From Anaeromyces robustus (lineage: Eukaryota > Neocallimastigomycota > Neocallimastigomycetes > Neocallimastigales > Neocallimastigaceae): a stretch of 64,000 bases of DNA. Below are positions 1-16,082 of this stretch, in pieces. The position numbers and the translations under genes were made by a program. A model generated the notes under the pieces. It saw nothing but the letters and a program-made list of their open reading frames with translations, was not told the DNA's origin and searched no databases. Where the stretch lies: NCBI GenBank assembly GCA_002104895.1, contig MCFG01000120.1, positions 1-64,000 on the forward strand. The letters run 5' to 3'. Position 1 is the stretch's first letter, and the number at the start of each line of letters is the position of its first letter.

Positions 1-2553
1 TTTTAACTGCCACGAAATGAATATATTGGATTGTTTTTTAACTTTCTAGCTTTTTTTTTTATCTTTTACTTTTTCTAGAATTATTTATTTATTAAATAAA
101 TTATTAGAGTATACTATACTATAATTTTTTTTGGTTAAGTAATATTTTTTTTTATTACCATATATTTATAATAATTAATTAAAGGGTTTTATTCATTTTA
201 AATAAATATAATTTCTATATTCTATATTAAAAAAATTTCTATTATTACTTCTTTTGGTATTTTTTTTTATTTCTTTATTTGTTTGTTTGTTGGTTATTAT
301 AGCCTTTTTTTTTTTTTTTAATATTAAAACTATTTGTTTGTTATAAAAACTAAAACAAAATCATTAACCCTTTGTACCGGTTTAATATGATTTAAATTAA
401 AATATTTTCAAAAAAAAAAAATAAAAAAATTATAACCTAACTTTTTAATACATTATAATATATTGAAATAAGTTATTAAAATTAAATCTGATATATTAGA
501 GTATATTTTGTTAAGCTTATGTAATTTAATGGAAATGTAATGATTTATGTAGTAGTATCCTGTAGTATGTAGTATATTCTCTATAGTATTCAAGATAAAT
601 TGATAATATAAAAATTTTATTGTATGTTAGTGGTATAACACATATAACCAATATATTGTAAATATATATTAAAATATATAAATATTATAAATATTTCCTT
701 TTTTATACATCAATGTAATATAATATATACCATATATAAATATTTAAATATAAAATATAAATTAAATATTTAATTTTATATATTATAACTATATTTTATA
801 ATTATTAAATATAAATATGAAATATTAAAAATATTAAAAAAAAAATTTTTTTATTTATACAGAATTATAAAAATCCTAATCAAATTCATATTATTCATTA
901 TTTCTTAATTTCAATAAGTCATTATTTTAATTAAGTCATTTTATATAAAAAAAAATTAATATTTATTAAATTAAATTGAATATATATATTATTCAATATA
1001 CATTAGATATAATTTATATTAAAATATTAAAATATTAAAATATTAAAATGTTTAATATAACTTTATTTAATATAATTAAATTAATATTATAACATTTTTT
1101 TTTTCTTTATTTATTTATTTAAATATAAAATATGATAGAATATTAATATTACCATAAATATGTTTTAATATTTTTAATTATTATTATTATTATTATTATT
1201 ACTACTAAACATTATTAAATAAATAAATAACAAACTTAAAAAAATATATATAAAAAGATATAAAACTTTATTTTATATTTATTTTTTATAATAATATTAA
1301 TTATTTATATTATATATTATATATCATATATTATATTATAGTGATAATATATTATAATGTAGTATTAAATAATTTAATAAAAAGTAAACTTTTTTTTTTC
1401 ATATCATATAAACCATGATAATTCATTTCATATGACTATAATACATTTTTATTGAATACGTTGTTGTATTTTAATTCAATATGATAAGTTAAAAAGTTTA
1501 AATAAAATGTAATTAGTTTATTTATGTTTCATATTTAAAAAAAAAAAGGAATAAATATTATAACAATTATTTAAAACAATTATTCATTAAATTTATTAAT
1601 AACCTAACAATATATAAAATAAAAAAATTTCTCTCCACCATATAAAATATTTTAATTGTATATTTTATTTATTTACTAATTGTATATTTAATATTTTTTT
1701 TATTTAATAATGATCATAAGAGGGGGGTTGACCATTTTAAGAAAATGATATTAATATTTAATATTTTTTTAATTAGTAAACAAAAAAGAGGAAAAAAAAA
1801 TTTTTTTTATTGTTTGAACACTTGACTTTAAGTATAGAAGGAAATAGAAATAATAAAATAAAATATGAAATGAAAAAAAGACAAATCAATTAAAATAATT
1901 ATTAATATTATAATATTTTTTTTTTTCCTTTTAAATCATAAAAATAAAATGAAATAAAATGAAATAAAATAATACTTTTTACTTAATAATTATTTATTTA
2001 ATATTCAAAATATTTATTGACTTTTTTATACTAATTATTTATTTAAATACTAAAGTTATTCATTTATTTTTACAATAGTTAAAAAATAATTATAATTAAA
2101 AAAAAATATTTCCATTTTTTCTTATTTTTATTTCTTTATTTTCTTTATATAAATGAAAACATTTTTTAAATTAAGCATGTATACTCTAATATATGGTACA
2201 TATATTAGGATTAATGTTATTGGTAATAGTTTATCCTTTTTATAAAAAATAATGATGATTTCTTTTTATGGAAATATTATATATTAAAATGACTATTATA
2301 ATTTTATTTATTTATTTAATTATTTATATATTTATTTATTTATTTAAAATTATTTCATTGTTTAATTATATATTAATTATTTTAACATTTAAAAAAAGTT
2401 TTAAAGTTTTACCAAGGATTAGTAAGTAAGAATTAAAATATAATATAAAATAAAAATATAATATAAATTAAAAGTATATAATTTTAATGAAATAAGTAAT
2501 ATTTATAATCTGAATTAAACTAATATAGAAGAATTTTAAAAGTAAAAAAAAAG

Positions 2554-2663
2554 AAAGTCACATACTCTTTATTTCTTTTAATTGTTATTTTTATTTATTC
2601 ATAAAATGATATATATAAACAAATAAAAATAACAATTAAAAGAAATAAAGAGTATGTGACTTT
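2554..2663. repeat. Perfect long inverted repeat, 43-bp arms
   Basis: The left arm 2554-2596 and right arm 2621-2663 are perfect reverse complements separated by a 24-nt loop. Each arm starts at its outer end with AAAGTCACATACTC. Similar A-runs outside the arms extend the symmetry. Such a hairpin could be a foldback MITE or a hairpin RNA source; no transposase or clear target-site duplication is visible. Confidence 0.9.
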
Positions 2664-4110
2664 TTTTTTGATATAATTATTTAAAAATATTCATATTTGA
2701 AGTAAAAAAAGAAAACAATAATTTAACAATAAAATCATAGAATCAAATGTATACATTCTTATTTATTTATATATCGTAATGTAAAATTGTTCAAATCTAC
2801 ATTTTATCATTTAAAAACCACCTTTATTTTATTACTTATAATAGTAATAAAAAATATTGGCTATTCAATACATCTAATACATCTATTGTATTAAAATGAA
2901 GATGCATAATTACAGGATATATTTAAATCTAAATATTCTTGGATACTATTTTCTATTAAATAATTTTAAATAATTTTTAAATAATGAAAATCATAATAAT
3001 TAATTAATTAAATAATAATTAATAATTAATCAATAATTAATAAATAAATAAATAAATAATAAATAAATAAATAAATAAATAATAATAATTTATAATTATT
3101 TCTTTTTTTAAAAAAATTTAATTATGAATAAAAATTTTAATAAACATCATAAAGTGGATTATGATAATATAAATTAATTATATAATTAAATATAATATAA
3201 TATAAATATATTTTAATATATAGAAAAAATTTTTTTTTGGTAAATGTAACATAGTAAAAGAAAAAGATAAAGTTTAACTAATTGTAACAATTAAATCTAA
3301 GTAATTTTTTTTTTTAAAATAATAATATTAATAATATTAATAATATTAATAATATAAATTACCAATATTAATAGTCAATACTACTAATAATATAATAATA
3401 ATTATAATTAATCAATAACAATAATAGAATGACAGAAAAAAAAAAGATTATTTGGATAATTAATTTTACATTCTACTAAACTATTCAATTTTAATATTTA
3501 TAATATTAAGTAAAACATATAATTATAATAAAAAATTGTATGATTTATTTGTTTATAAAATGGATAACCAAAAGAAAAATATAAAATCACACAATAAGAA
3601 AAGAAAAATAGTAATAATTAATTAATTATTAATTATAAATTAATAATGAATAATAATAAATAATGAATAATAATAATAAATAATAATAATAATTATAATA
3701 ATAATAATGAATAATAATAATTATTTATAATAATTTCATATAAAAAGAATTTTTATTCTTTATTATACTTAACATATATTAAAAATATACATTAATATAT
3801 TGATATTATAGTAAAAAATTTTTTTTTTCTATTTTATTTTTTACTTTTATGATTGAATAATAATTATTTATATTTAATTATATAATTAGTTTTTTTTTTT
3901 TTTAATTATGTTTTTTTTACTTTGTTTTTGTGTAATAATATATTAATAAATAATTTCCTTTTTAGTTTGTCATATTATTATTATATATTTTTTAATATAA
4001 TTATTATTAGTTTTATATTTTATCATTGTATGTTTATATTTAGTTTTAGAAAGAAAAACTTTTCTATTCTTATTTATTTATAAATGATATATATTAAAAC
4101 TAGGAATAAT

Positions 4111-4155
4111 ACTGCCATTAGCATAATTTAAATCATGGTAATAAATAATGGCAGT
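4111..4155. repeat. Short inverted repeat
   Basis: ACTGCCATTA (4111-4120) is mirrored by TAATGGCAGT (4146-4155) around a 25-nt loop. Weaker complementarity continues outward. Function unknown. Confidence 0.6.
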
Positions 4156-5451
4156 AGTGTTAATTCTAAAAAACGAAATACTTTTTTATTTCATGTTAAA
4201 AACATTTTTGCATTTTTTTTTTTTTTTATTACACATGTAGAATAAAAATTTGATGTAAATATATATAATATATATAATATATATAAAAATCAATGTATCT
4301 TATATATTATTATATATTAAAATATATTTATATTTATTACTTCATATTCTTATTATATATAATAATATTTATATTTATATCAATTTTAATATATGTTTAT
4401 AATATATTATCAATATATTTCTTTTTTTGTTTTTTATTAAACATTTATCGGTTATTCTATCCTAGTGAAATAAACTTTTTAAAATTATTTAGATTTATTA
4501 ATTTTAATCTATTTTAATAGTTTTTAAACTTTAATTATTATGATTTTATTTGTCAATATTTTTTTGTATTTATAAATTAAAAAAAATTTTTTTGAAAAAT
4601 GACTGATGATGATGTCATGACAGTTTTTTATAGTTGTTATTATGTTATTATCACTTAGCTTGTTATTAATAAAGAGAATTTTTTGAAAAAATAATACAAT
4701 AAAAAATAAACAATTAAGGTAAAAAAAAAAAAAAATTTTTTTTTCTTAGGAATCAGTGAATGGTAAAATATTCCAATAAAAAAAAAAGACAAGCATTAAA
4801 ATTTATCTTTATATTTTTTTATTATTAAATTTATGAGATTAAATATATTACTTTAAACATTATTATGTTTTCCATCTTATACATTTTATATTATAATTAT
4901 TTCTATTATTTATATAATAAAAGATTTATATATTGATTATATATTATATATAATTTTTATATCTTCATATAAAAATTTTGAATATTTAGTATTCTTATTT
5001 TATTTTATTGATGATTAATATATATTTTTAATTTTTATATTAACAATTTTTTTTTGAAAAATTTACAGAAAATAAAAATAAAATTTATTCTTTATTCTTT
5101 ATTCTTTGTTCTGTGTATTATTGATAAATGGAAATTATTATTATTTTTTTTATTTAGTATATTTAACAATAATATATATATATATAAAATTTATAATAAG
5201 AAAATAATTATGAATTATGAATTATAATAACTTTCAAAAAAAATTTTTTTTTTTTTGGGTTAAAATTTTAATATAATATAATAAAGTTAACGATAAGAAA
5301 AAAAAAAGTTATAACTACTTTATTTATATTTATATGAATTATCTCTTTATATATTTATATTTTTAAGTATCTTTACTATTCATTAAATGCATATTTCATA
5401 TATTTTAACATTTTTCAGTTTTTATAATTACATGAAAATAATGGTTTGTCC

Positions 5452-5503
5452 ATGTTTAAATTACTGGTAATAATTAGCTAATTATTACCTATAATTTAAA
5501 CAT
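5452..5503. repeat. Loopless inverted repeat, 26-bp arms
   Basis: The 52-nt segment is a palindrome with 24 of 26 pairs matching and no loop, centred on an AGCT. The outer ends are ATGTTTAAAT and ATTTAAACAT. Possible foldback element or cruciform; no gene is adjacent. Confidence 0.8.
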
Positions 5504-5676
5504 AAATAAATGATTAATATTATTTACGTAGGGTATAAGTGTATGATATATTTTTTTGAATAAAATTAATTGAAAAAAAAAAAAAAAAAAAAACACATTT
5601 TATGAATTATAATTATAATAATTTTGATATAATTTGATAATTGATATTTATATTCAATTAATCTAATTATTTGGTT

Positions 5677-5711
<35 letters not shown>

Positions 5712-5856
5712 TTATTTATTTATTTATTATATAATACTTGTTAATTTAAATAATATTAATTGTGTTTAAAACTTTGAAGAAAAAATGATGTTCAGAAAAC
5801 TTTATTTATTAACAATAAAAAATGTTTAATTTTTATTTTTTTTATTTTTTTTATAA

Positions 5857-5903
<47 letters not shown>

Positions 5904-5925
5904 ATTAAATATTTAAATAATTATA

Positions 5926-6004
<79 letters not shown>

Positions 6005-6038
6005 ATTAAATATTTAAATAATTATATAAATAATTAAA
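5857..6038. repeat. AAAT microsatellite with internal duplication
   Basis: Long (AAAT)n tracts on the + strand are broken by a block reading AAATTAAATATTTAAATAAT that occurs twice (near 5900 and 6003). This suggests expansion of a compound unit by slippage or unequal exchange. A TTTA tract at about 5675-5730 precedes it. Confidence 0.85.
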
Positions 6039-6096
6039 AATATTAATTATTAAGTCATAATGTGTTCAAATATAAAACAAAACAAAACAAAATAAA

Positions 6097-6129
<33 letters not shown>

Positions 6130-7722
6130 ATTTTATTAATAAATATACAGAATAAAGCAACTAATAGTCTTATAAATATTCTTAAGACTTTTTAAAAGAT
6201 AAAAGAGAGAAAAAAAAAAAGTTTTTTTTAATAATAATAATAATAAAAATATAAAAATGAAATAAAAAGTTCTTTAATTAGTTGATTTATATATATTAAT
6301 AATACTAATATTATAACTAGATAGGTCTATTCATTCAATTTCTATCATTATTTTTCAACTATTTCAGTCCATCCATGTTATGATGAATTTGATGATAGTT
6401 ATCATAAAATAAAATAAAAAAAATATACTTTATAAATTACATTAATTCTTGTTGATATAGAAATGGTTAAGTTTCATTTTCTTGAAAAAATAAAACTGAA
6501 TATCAGTTTTCTACTACTATAGAAACAAATGCTTCAATTATTCAAATATCTTTTTCTAGTTCAAAATACTGTAAAGATGAAAAATTTTGAACTAGAAGAG
6601 GACATTGTTAACCAGTAGTTGTTAATTAATAATCTTAAACTAATAGTGTTTACTAAAATACTTCCTACAAAAATTTTTTCCTAGTTAAAAATTATATATA
6701 ATATATTTATATATAGATTTTTTTTATATTAATAGTTTCATTTATTTAAATCTATTTGATTTACTAGTTAAAAATTTTGAATACTAGAAATTTGAAATAT
6801 TATAAATCTATTACATCATTATTATTTAGGTTCAATTTGATTATTGTTTTCTTAAAAGAATTTTTTGTTATAGAGAGGATATATAAACAAAATAATTTAT
6901 TTCTTGATATTTTATTGATAGATAAATATATGTAAAGAGAAAGAAAAAGTATTTATTATAATTAAAAAGTGTTAAATAAAGAATATTTATATAAATATTC
7001 ATATCATTTACATAGTAAGTATTTAAGATTAATTCTTTTCTTTTATAATTATAATTTATAACTCTTGTATATTATTATTATCATTATTATTATTATTCCA
7101 TATATGATATACTCTATAATATAATATTATATACTATACAGGAAAGAATAAAAAGAACACAAAAAAAATAAAAGAATTAAAATTTTTTTCTTTTATGGTA
7201 TTCTATAAAAGTTTAAAATTTAATTACTTAGATATATTGCCTTTTAGTAAAAAAAATATAATTATCGGCATTATATATTAACATAAACTATATGCCTTAT
7301 GTAACAATTCAATTCATAATAATAATAATAATAAAGAAAAAAAAAAAAAAAACCAAATCACGTATCTAATAGATTAAAAAATTATGTTATGTAATGGTTA
7401 TTATAAAGACACACTATACATAATTTAGTTTTATAGTTTTTTAATAATATTATATTATATTTATTACTATATATTATTATTAATTATGTAATAATTATTC
7501 ATTCATTATTAAGTAATATTATAAAATTTAATTAATTTAATAAAGTTTTAAACTTTTTTTTCTTTTTTTTTTAAAATTCTGAATTAATTAAAAAAAAAAA
7601 TTCAATATTATAATATATTTAAAAAATAAATTGAAAAACACTAAAATAAAATATATAAAATAAAATACAAAAACAAAAAACAAATAATTAATTATAATAA
7701 ATAAGTAAAAATTAATTAGTTT

Positions 7723-7724
7723 AA

Positions 7725-7779
<55 letters not shown>

Positions 7780-7835
7780 CTAAATAAATAAATAAATAAA
7801 GTAAATAACTAAATAAATAAATAAAGTAAATAAAT
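7723..7835. repeat. AAAT microsatellite
   Basis: Near-continuous AAAT repeat with a few variant units (AACTAAAT, AAAGTAAAT) towards its right end. Confidence 0.9.
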
Positions 7836-7930
7836 CAAGAGTTATAAGAAATAAAGTTGATATTAATGATAAAAACTCTATTGAAATAGATGAAGTATAT
7901 TTCAAGATAAAGTACCTTTATATAATTAGC

Positions 7931-8050
7931 ATTAAAAATATCAGCCATATATAGCCCTTTTTTTTCTATTATGAAATTCTCTAAAATAATATTAAAAGTA
8001 TCAGCATTTATAGTCCTTTTTTTTCATTTTTTCTATTATGAAATTCTCTA
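7931..8050. repeat. Tandem duplication of a 60-bp unit
   Basis: Two adjacent 60-bp copies (7931-7990 and 7991-8050) share ATTAAAA(A/G)TATCAGC at the start and TTCTATTATGAAATTCTCTA near the end, with a few substitutions and small indels. Non-coding. Confidence 0.8.
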
Positions 8051-9902
8051 AAAAAAAAAAAAATAGTATTTGATTATTTTTATAATATTATTTAAATATT
8101 TTTAATATTTTCTTATTTTAATAAAACCATATATATTATTTTATTAATAATTAGAATATTTTAAAAAAGAAAGTTTTTTTTTTTTTTTTTAACGTTTTAC
8201 ATTTTACATTTATATTTAATTAGAATTATTGCCGTCAATTTAATTAATTATTTTCTTTTATGCTTGGTTTAAAAAATTTCTCTCTTTTTTTTTTATTGGG
8301 ATAATTCTGAAATGTTTAAATTAAATTATTAATTTTTTTATTATTCAGTTCTAATATTAATTTTATCATGGGTATTTTTATTTATTTACAGTATTTGTAT
8401 TAAAATAATTCAAATAGTAAAAATAAAATAAAATGATTAAAATGAGTTTTATTATATATTAATATTTATATTTACATTTTATATTTATTATATGTATTTG
8501 TATTTGTATTATGTATTTATATTATGTATTAATATTATATTATTATTATTATTATTGTATTTTTTTTCATTTTCATTTTATGTGAATTTTGTGTAAATAA
8601 TAAATAATAATATTTCCTTTAAATGTTTATTTTAATTTTTATTAAATTATTATTAATATATTCATTTAATTCTTTTATCTAATTATTTACTTATTTAATA
8701 ATTATATATTTAATATTTATTTAATTTCTTTTTTTGTTGACTTTTGGCTGGTTTTATTAAAAATTTCCGTTTTTTTTTGTTTTTTTTTTTAGTATTTTTT
8801 GTTTATATAAAAAAAAATTTTTTTTTATTTCATTATTTAACTTTTTAAACAAAATAATTTTTTTAAAGTTATCATATCCTTAGTAGTATTTTATTAGGTA
8901 TTTATTTATTATAAAGATTATTCAATAATAATATATGTTTGCTGCTGTTACTATTTAATATATAATAATTATAATAATAATAATTATATGGAATATAGAA
9001 AAAAAAATATATATTAATATTGTAATATTTCACTAAAACATGAAATTTTCTAATAATTAAACCTATTTTCAGTATGGATAAAATATTCTATTATTGTAAT
9101 GTTGAATTGAAATTATAAGAGTATTATCTGGTTTATCAATTATAAAATATGTATATATATAATAAAAATATATATTTTATATGTTTTTATTATTTATTTA
9201 AGTTGGAATTATTATAATTATATAATTTGATATATAAATAAGAGTATTATTGTTTACTTTTGCCTCTGTATATATAAATAAATTGAACTTTATATTCCAA
9301 ATATGAAATGTTGGGTTAAAAAAAAAAAATAAACTAAATTAGTGTTATATGTCAAAGAATTGTTGTCATTATTGAAGGCACTGGAATGTTGAATGTTTGA
9401 ATGTATTTATTATTAAAATATTATTTATTAGTTTATTATACTACAAAATTATTAACATGTTATATTTTTTATTAGAAATAAGAATTTTTTTTTTTATTGT
9501 AATTTGATATTTTAAATAAATGTTCTATATATTTATTTATAAATTATAGAATGTTTATTTAAAATATTAAAGCTTTTTTGTATTTAAATAAATAAATAAA
9601 TAAATAAATTACAATTTATTTTTTATTTTATATTAATAATAATAATAATACTAAAACAAAAATATATTTATATTAATACTAATTCAATATTCATATTTTT
9701 ATACTTACATATATACATATATATTTAAATATTTTTTTATTTATTTATTATATATTTATTTATTTACTTTATCGTATTTTTTTTATTTTTTATTTTATGT
9801 ATATATATGATATATAATTATCTGTATATATATATATATTTTATTTTTAATTTTATTATTATTATTATTATTATTTTTAAAAGTGTTAAAAATACTATAA
9901 TA

Positions 9903-11996
9903 ATGAAATATTTTGTAAATGCTTCAGCAAATGAGGGCGGAAATGGCTCTAAAGAAAAACCTTTCAATAAAATTCAACAAGCGGCTAATATTGCCGTTGC
10001 TGGAGATGAAGTAATTGTCGCTCCAGGTATTTATCGTGAATATGTTAATCCAAAAAATGCTGGTACTGAAGAAAAACCTATTATTTATTATTCTGAAGTT
10101 TCACGAGGTGCTCATATTACTGGAGCTGAAGAAATTAAAAATTGGACAAAATTAGAAGGTTCAGTTTATACTACTCGTATTTCTAATAAAATTTTTGGAG
10201 ATTATAATCCTTATAAAACACTTGTTAGTGGTGATTGGTTTATTGCATTTTTCATTGCTCATACAGGGGATGTTTTTTTAAATGGAAAATCGATGTATGA
10301 AGTTCAATCCCTTGATGAAGTTAAAAAAGGTGAAATTTATATTCCATCTTGGGATCAAGAATTTTCTATTTATAAATGGTATGCAGAACAAGATGAAAAA
10401 ACAAATGAAACTATATTTTATGCTAATTTTCAGGATAAAAATCCAAATGAAGAAAAAATAGAAATTAGTGTAAGACGTCATTGTTTTTATCCTTCAGAAG
10501 AAGGTATTGGTTATATTACTTTAAAAGGTTTTATGATTTCTAAAGCTGCTACTCAATGGGCACCACCAACAGCCTATCAAGAAGGAATGGTTGGACCACA
10601 TTGGTCAAAAGGTTGGACGATTGAAGATTGTGAAATTTTTGAATCCAAATGTTCAGGTATTTCTCTTGGAAAATATTTACAACCTGAAAATGATAATAAA
10701 TGGCTTAAAACAAAATATAAAGATGGAACTCAAACAGAACGTGAATGTATTTGTCAAGCTCAAGTAGAAGGTTGGACCAAGGAAAAAATTGGTTCACATA
10801 TCATTAGAGGTTGTGATATTCATGATTGTGGTCAAACTGGAATTGTTGGACATCTTGGTGGAGTTTTTTCTTTAATTGAAGATAATCATATTCATCATAT
10901 TAATAATAAACAAAATCTTGCTGGAGCAGAAATTGGTGGAATTAAAATGCATGCTGCTATTGATGTTATTTATCGTAGAAATCATATTCATCACTGTACT
11001 CGTGGATTATGGCTTGATTGGCAAGCTCAAGGAACACGAGTAACTCAAAACTTTTTCCATGATAATGTTCTACCAAAAGAATATAATCAAAATCAAGAAA
11101 GTATGATAGGTTGTGGTGAAGATTTATTTATTGAAGTTTCTCATGGTCCTACCCTTGTAGATAATAATATTTTCCTTTCCGATAAAGCTGTAAAACTTGC
11201 TACTCAAGGGGTTACCCTTATCCATAATATTATTGCAGGAAGTTTTACTGCTGTAGGACGTGGAACTAATAATGGTACACCAACAAAACCTTCACCACGT
11301 TATACTCCATATCATATGAAACATAGAACAGAAGTTGCAGGTTTTATGACTATTCTCCATGGAGATTGTCAATTTTATAATAATATTTTTATTCAACAAC
11401 CTATGCGTCCTATTCTTTTACAAAAAATGAAAGAAGATATCGAAAATCCATGGGATGAAGGTAATCTTTATGTGGGTACCATTCCTTATGAAAATTATCC
11501 AACCTTTGAAGAATGGAAAGCAAAATTTGAAGGTTATTGTGGTATGGGATCGGTAACTACGGATCGTTATTATGAAGAACTTCCCGTTTGGGCTAAAGGA
11601 AATCTTTATTTCAATGGAGCAAAACCAATGTCAAAAGAAAAAGATGCCTATATTGATGAAAAAAATAAAATTACTATTGGATATGAAGAAATTCCAATTT
11701 CAATTCCAATGTCTGAAATAAAAAATGGTCATCAAACCTCTACCACCATTAAATTAAAAACTAATCTTTATGATTTAATCGAAAATGGAAATATTCCTGA
11801 AAATGCTTTTCATCATTGTCAATTAATGAAAACCGAAGATATTATTCCAGCTTTTGAACCTGAAGAAAATTATGAAAATCCAGATGGAACTCCTATTATA
11901 TTTGATACCGATTTCTTTGGTGAAAAACGTGGAAAACAAATTATTGCAGGTCCATTTGCAGATGTAAAGAATTCCATTAAAAAACCATTATTTTAA
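9903..11996 (+). CDS. GH120 family beta-xylosidase (intronless)
   Basis: The 697-aa product matches the glycoside hydrolase family 120 beta-xylosidases typified by XylC of Thermoanaerobacterium saccharolyticum, which release xylose from xylo-oligosaccharides. Residues 1-50 form the opening 'GNGSKEKPFNKIQQAA...GDEVIVAPGIYRE' part of a right-handed beta-helix. The catalytic region is conserved: LWLDWQAQGTRV carries the expected nucleophile Asp372 and FIEVSHGP carries the expected acid/base Glu411. The spacing is larger than the 23 residues I recall for XylC because of an insert around residues 388-404. No signal peptide is seen, so the enzyme is probably cytosolic. An upstream in-frame ATG at 9807 would add 32 AT-driven residues; I chose 9903 because the MKYFVNASANEG start aligns with XylC. 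The lack of introns and the bacterial family suggest horizontal transfer from rumen Firmicutes. Confidence 0.9.
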   Translation: MKYFVNASANEGGNGSKEKPFNKIQQAANIAVAGDEVIVAPGIYREYVNPKNAGTEEKPIIYYSEVSRGAHITGAEEIKNWTKLEGSVYTTRISNKIFGDYNPYKTLVSGDWFIAFFIAHTGDVFLNGKSMYEVQSLDEVKKGEIYIPSWDQEFSIYKWYAEQDEKTNETIFYANFQDKNPNEEKIEISVRRHCFYPSEEGIGYITLKGFMISKAATQWAPPTAYQEGMVGPHWSKGWTIEDCEIFESKCSGISLGKYLQPENDNKWLKTKYKDGTQTERECICQAQVEGWTKEKIGSHIIRGCDIHDCGQTGIVGHLGGVFSLIEDNHIHHINNKQNLAGAEIGGIKMHAAIDVIYRRNHIHHCTRGLWLDWQAQGTRVTQNFFHDNVLPKEYNQNQESMIGCGEDLFIEVSHGPTLVDNNIFLSDKAVKLATQGVTLIHNIIAGSFTAVGRGTNNGTPTKPSPRYTPYHMKHRTEVAGFMTILHGDCQFYNNIFIQQPMRPILLQKMKEDIENPWDEGNLYVGTIPYENYPTFEEWKAKFEGYCGMGSVTTDRYYEELPVWAKGNLYFNGAKPMSKEKDAYIDEKNKITIGYEEIPISIPMSEIKNGHQTSTTIKLKTNLYDLIENGNIPENAFHHCQLMKTEDIIPAFEPEENYENPDGTPIIFDTDFFGEKRGKQIIAGPFADVKNSIKKPLF

Positions 11997-14475
<2,479 letters not shown>

Positions 14476-16051
14476 TTTTCTATTTTAGTAATATTTGTGG
14501 TTTTGTATAATATTTTTTTTTCATTATTTAAAGAAATTAAATTAAAAGGAATGATTTAAATATATGTTTAAAAAAAAAAAAAGCTTCACCACATTTTTTA
14601 ATATACGAAATATATTTAATATAATAACTGTTATCATCTTCTATTATATATATATAAAAAAGTATAAATATGAGTAAAATTAACCATTTTTTTTAGTTCT
14701 TTAGACTTTTACATTTAAAAACACATTTATATGTGTTTTTAAATAAATATAATATTCTTTAATTAAATATTATTTCACATTACTTTAAATAATATATATA
14801 AAAAAAAAGAATATATAAAAGTCTCATCAAAGAATAAAGAAGAAAGGAAGAAAAATATGAAGTCCGGTCATTTTGAAATTAAAGGGAAAATATATAAAAT
14901 ATATTTATATATTTTATGTATTATGTATAGTATTTATATTAGTTTATATAATATAAATACATTGTATACTAAACATCCAGACAGCTCCACTCAGCTTTTT
15001 TTGATATGTTACAGCTGTCGAGGTTTAAACTTTGTTCAATGATGAGTCTAAATACTTGTGTACGACGATAAAAAGCTACTACTACTTTCTTTTCTTTCCA
15101 ATTTTATTTTTTATGGATAAAATTCTATCTTGTATTAGATGGTAACAGCAACCGCTTGATAAATTCTACGGATGCTTTGAATTTTATTTTTCAAATCTTC
15201 AGTTTAAACAGATTTCAAAATTTTCAAATTTATATTCAAATCAAATAATAATACAATCATTTAAATCAATCATTATAATTTGATAATAATTTCAATGTTA
15301 ATAGTGAAAAAACCTAGTTTTTTCATAGGAATAGAAAAAATATATCACTGAGAATGAAATGAACTTAATAAATTTATTCAAATTGAATATGATTTATAAA
15401 AGAAAGAAACTTTTCAAAACTGTTTAAATTTAGAATTTATCAAGCAATTAATTAATTTTTTTTTTTTTTAATTTTGAAAAATATAATAATATTGATATAT
15501 GAATAAATGAATAATAATAAATATTAAATAATGTATGAATAAACCATAAATATTTTCAAAATTTTAAAAAAAATTAATATTTTAATTCATTTTTAGTGTT
15601 TAATACATTTTTAATATTTAAGGTAGATGGTATCCGCAAAATAACAAAATTGTTATTATTTAATATCAAAAATTAATGGTATAAATCCATCTAGTTAATA
15701 AGTATTTTTTTTTAAAAAAATAGTATTTCTATATTATTTTAATAAAAAAAATATTTATATCTTTGAATATTAAATATATTTTATTTCAAAATAAAATATA
15801 AAAAGAAATGAATTAAAATAGATTAATTACAACAATTATATAAATGTTTCTTTCTTTAATGCATATTAAAGTAAAATAAAAGAAAAATAAAAAGATATTA
15901 AAATAAAAAGCTAAGTTATTATATTCCTAATAATGTAATATTTTTTATTAAAATAAACTATAAAAAATTGTAAGCAAGAATAATAAAAAATATTCATCTA
16001 ACATTTTATAAAAGAAATGTAAAAAAATAAAATAAAATAAAATAAAATAAA

Positions 16052-16082
<31 letters not shown>

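Larger units (their letters stand above)
1..9902. other. Gene-poor AT-rich intergenic DNA
   Basis: I see no convincing gene here. The stretch is A/T homopolymers, AAAT and AAT microsatellites and short inverted repeats. The only open frame of note (4293-4517) encodes almost nothing but I, Y, F and L, as expected from random AT DNA. A less AT-rich patch at about 6480-6660 has a short open stretch but no recognisable product. Individual repeats in this stretch are listed separately. Confidence 0.75.

Noticed and set aside
4293-4517. 74-codon frame
   Set aside because: AT-driven composition and no recognisable feature.
6486-6588. Open stretch TEYQFSTTIETNASI... of slightly higher complexity
   Set aside because: Only about 33 codons, ends in a stop, no start codon and no recognised family; it could be an old coding relic but the evidence is too thin.
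15036-15050. Possible C/D snoRNA (ATGATGA as C box)
   Set aside because: No CTGA D box at a suitable distance and no terminal stem.
15039-15075. Hammerhead-ribozyme-like string TGATGAGTC...GACGATA after each 61-codon ORF
   Set aside because: The conserved C before TGATGA is A, and the GAAA box reads GATA. No matching stem I/III with a cleavage site is visible. Conservation among copies is explained by the repeat itself.
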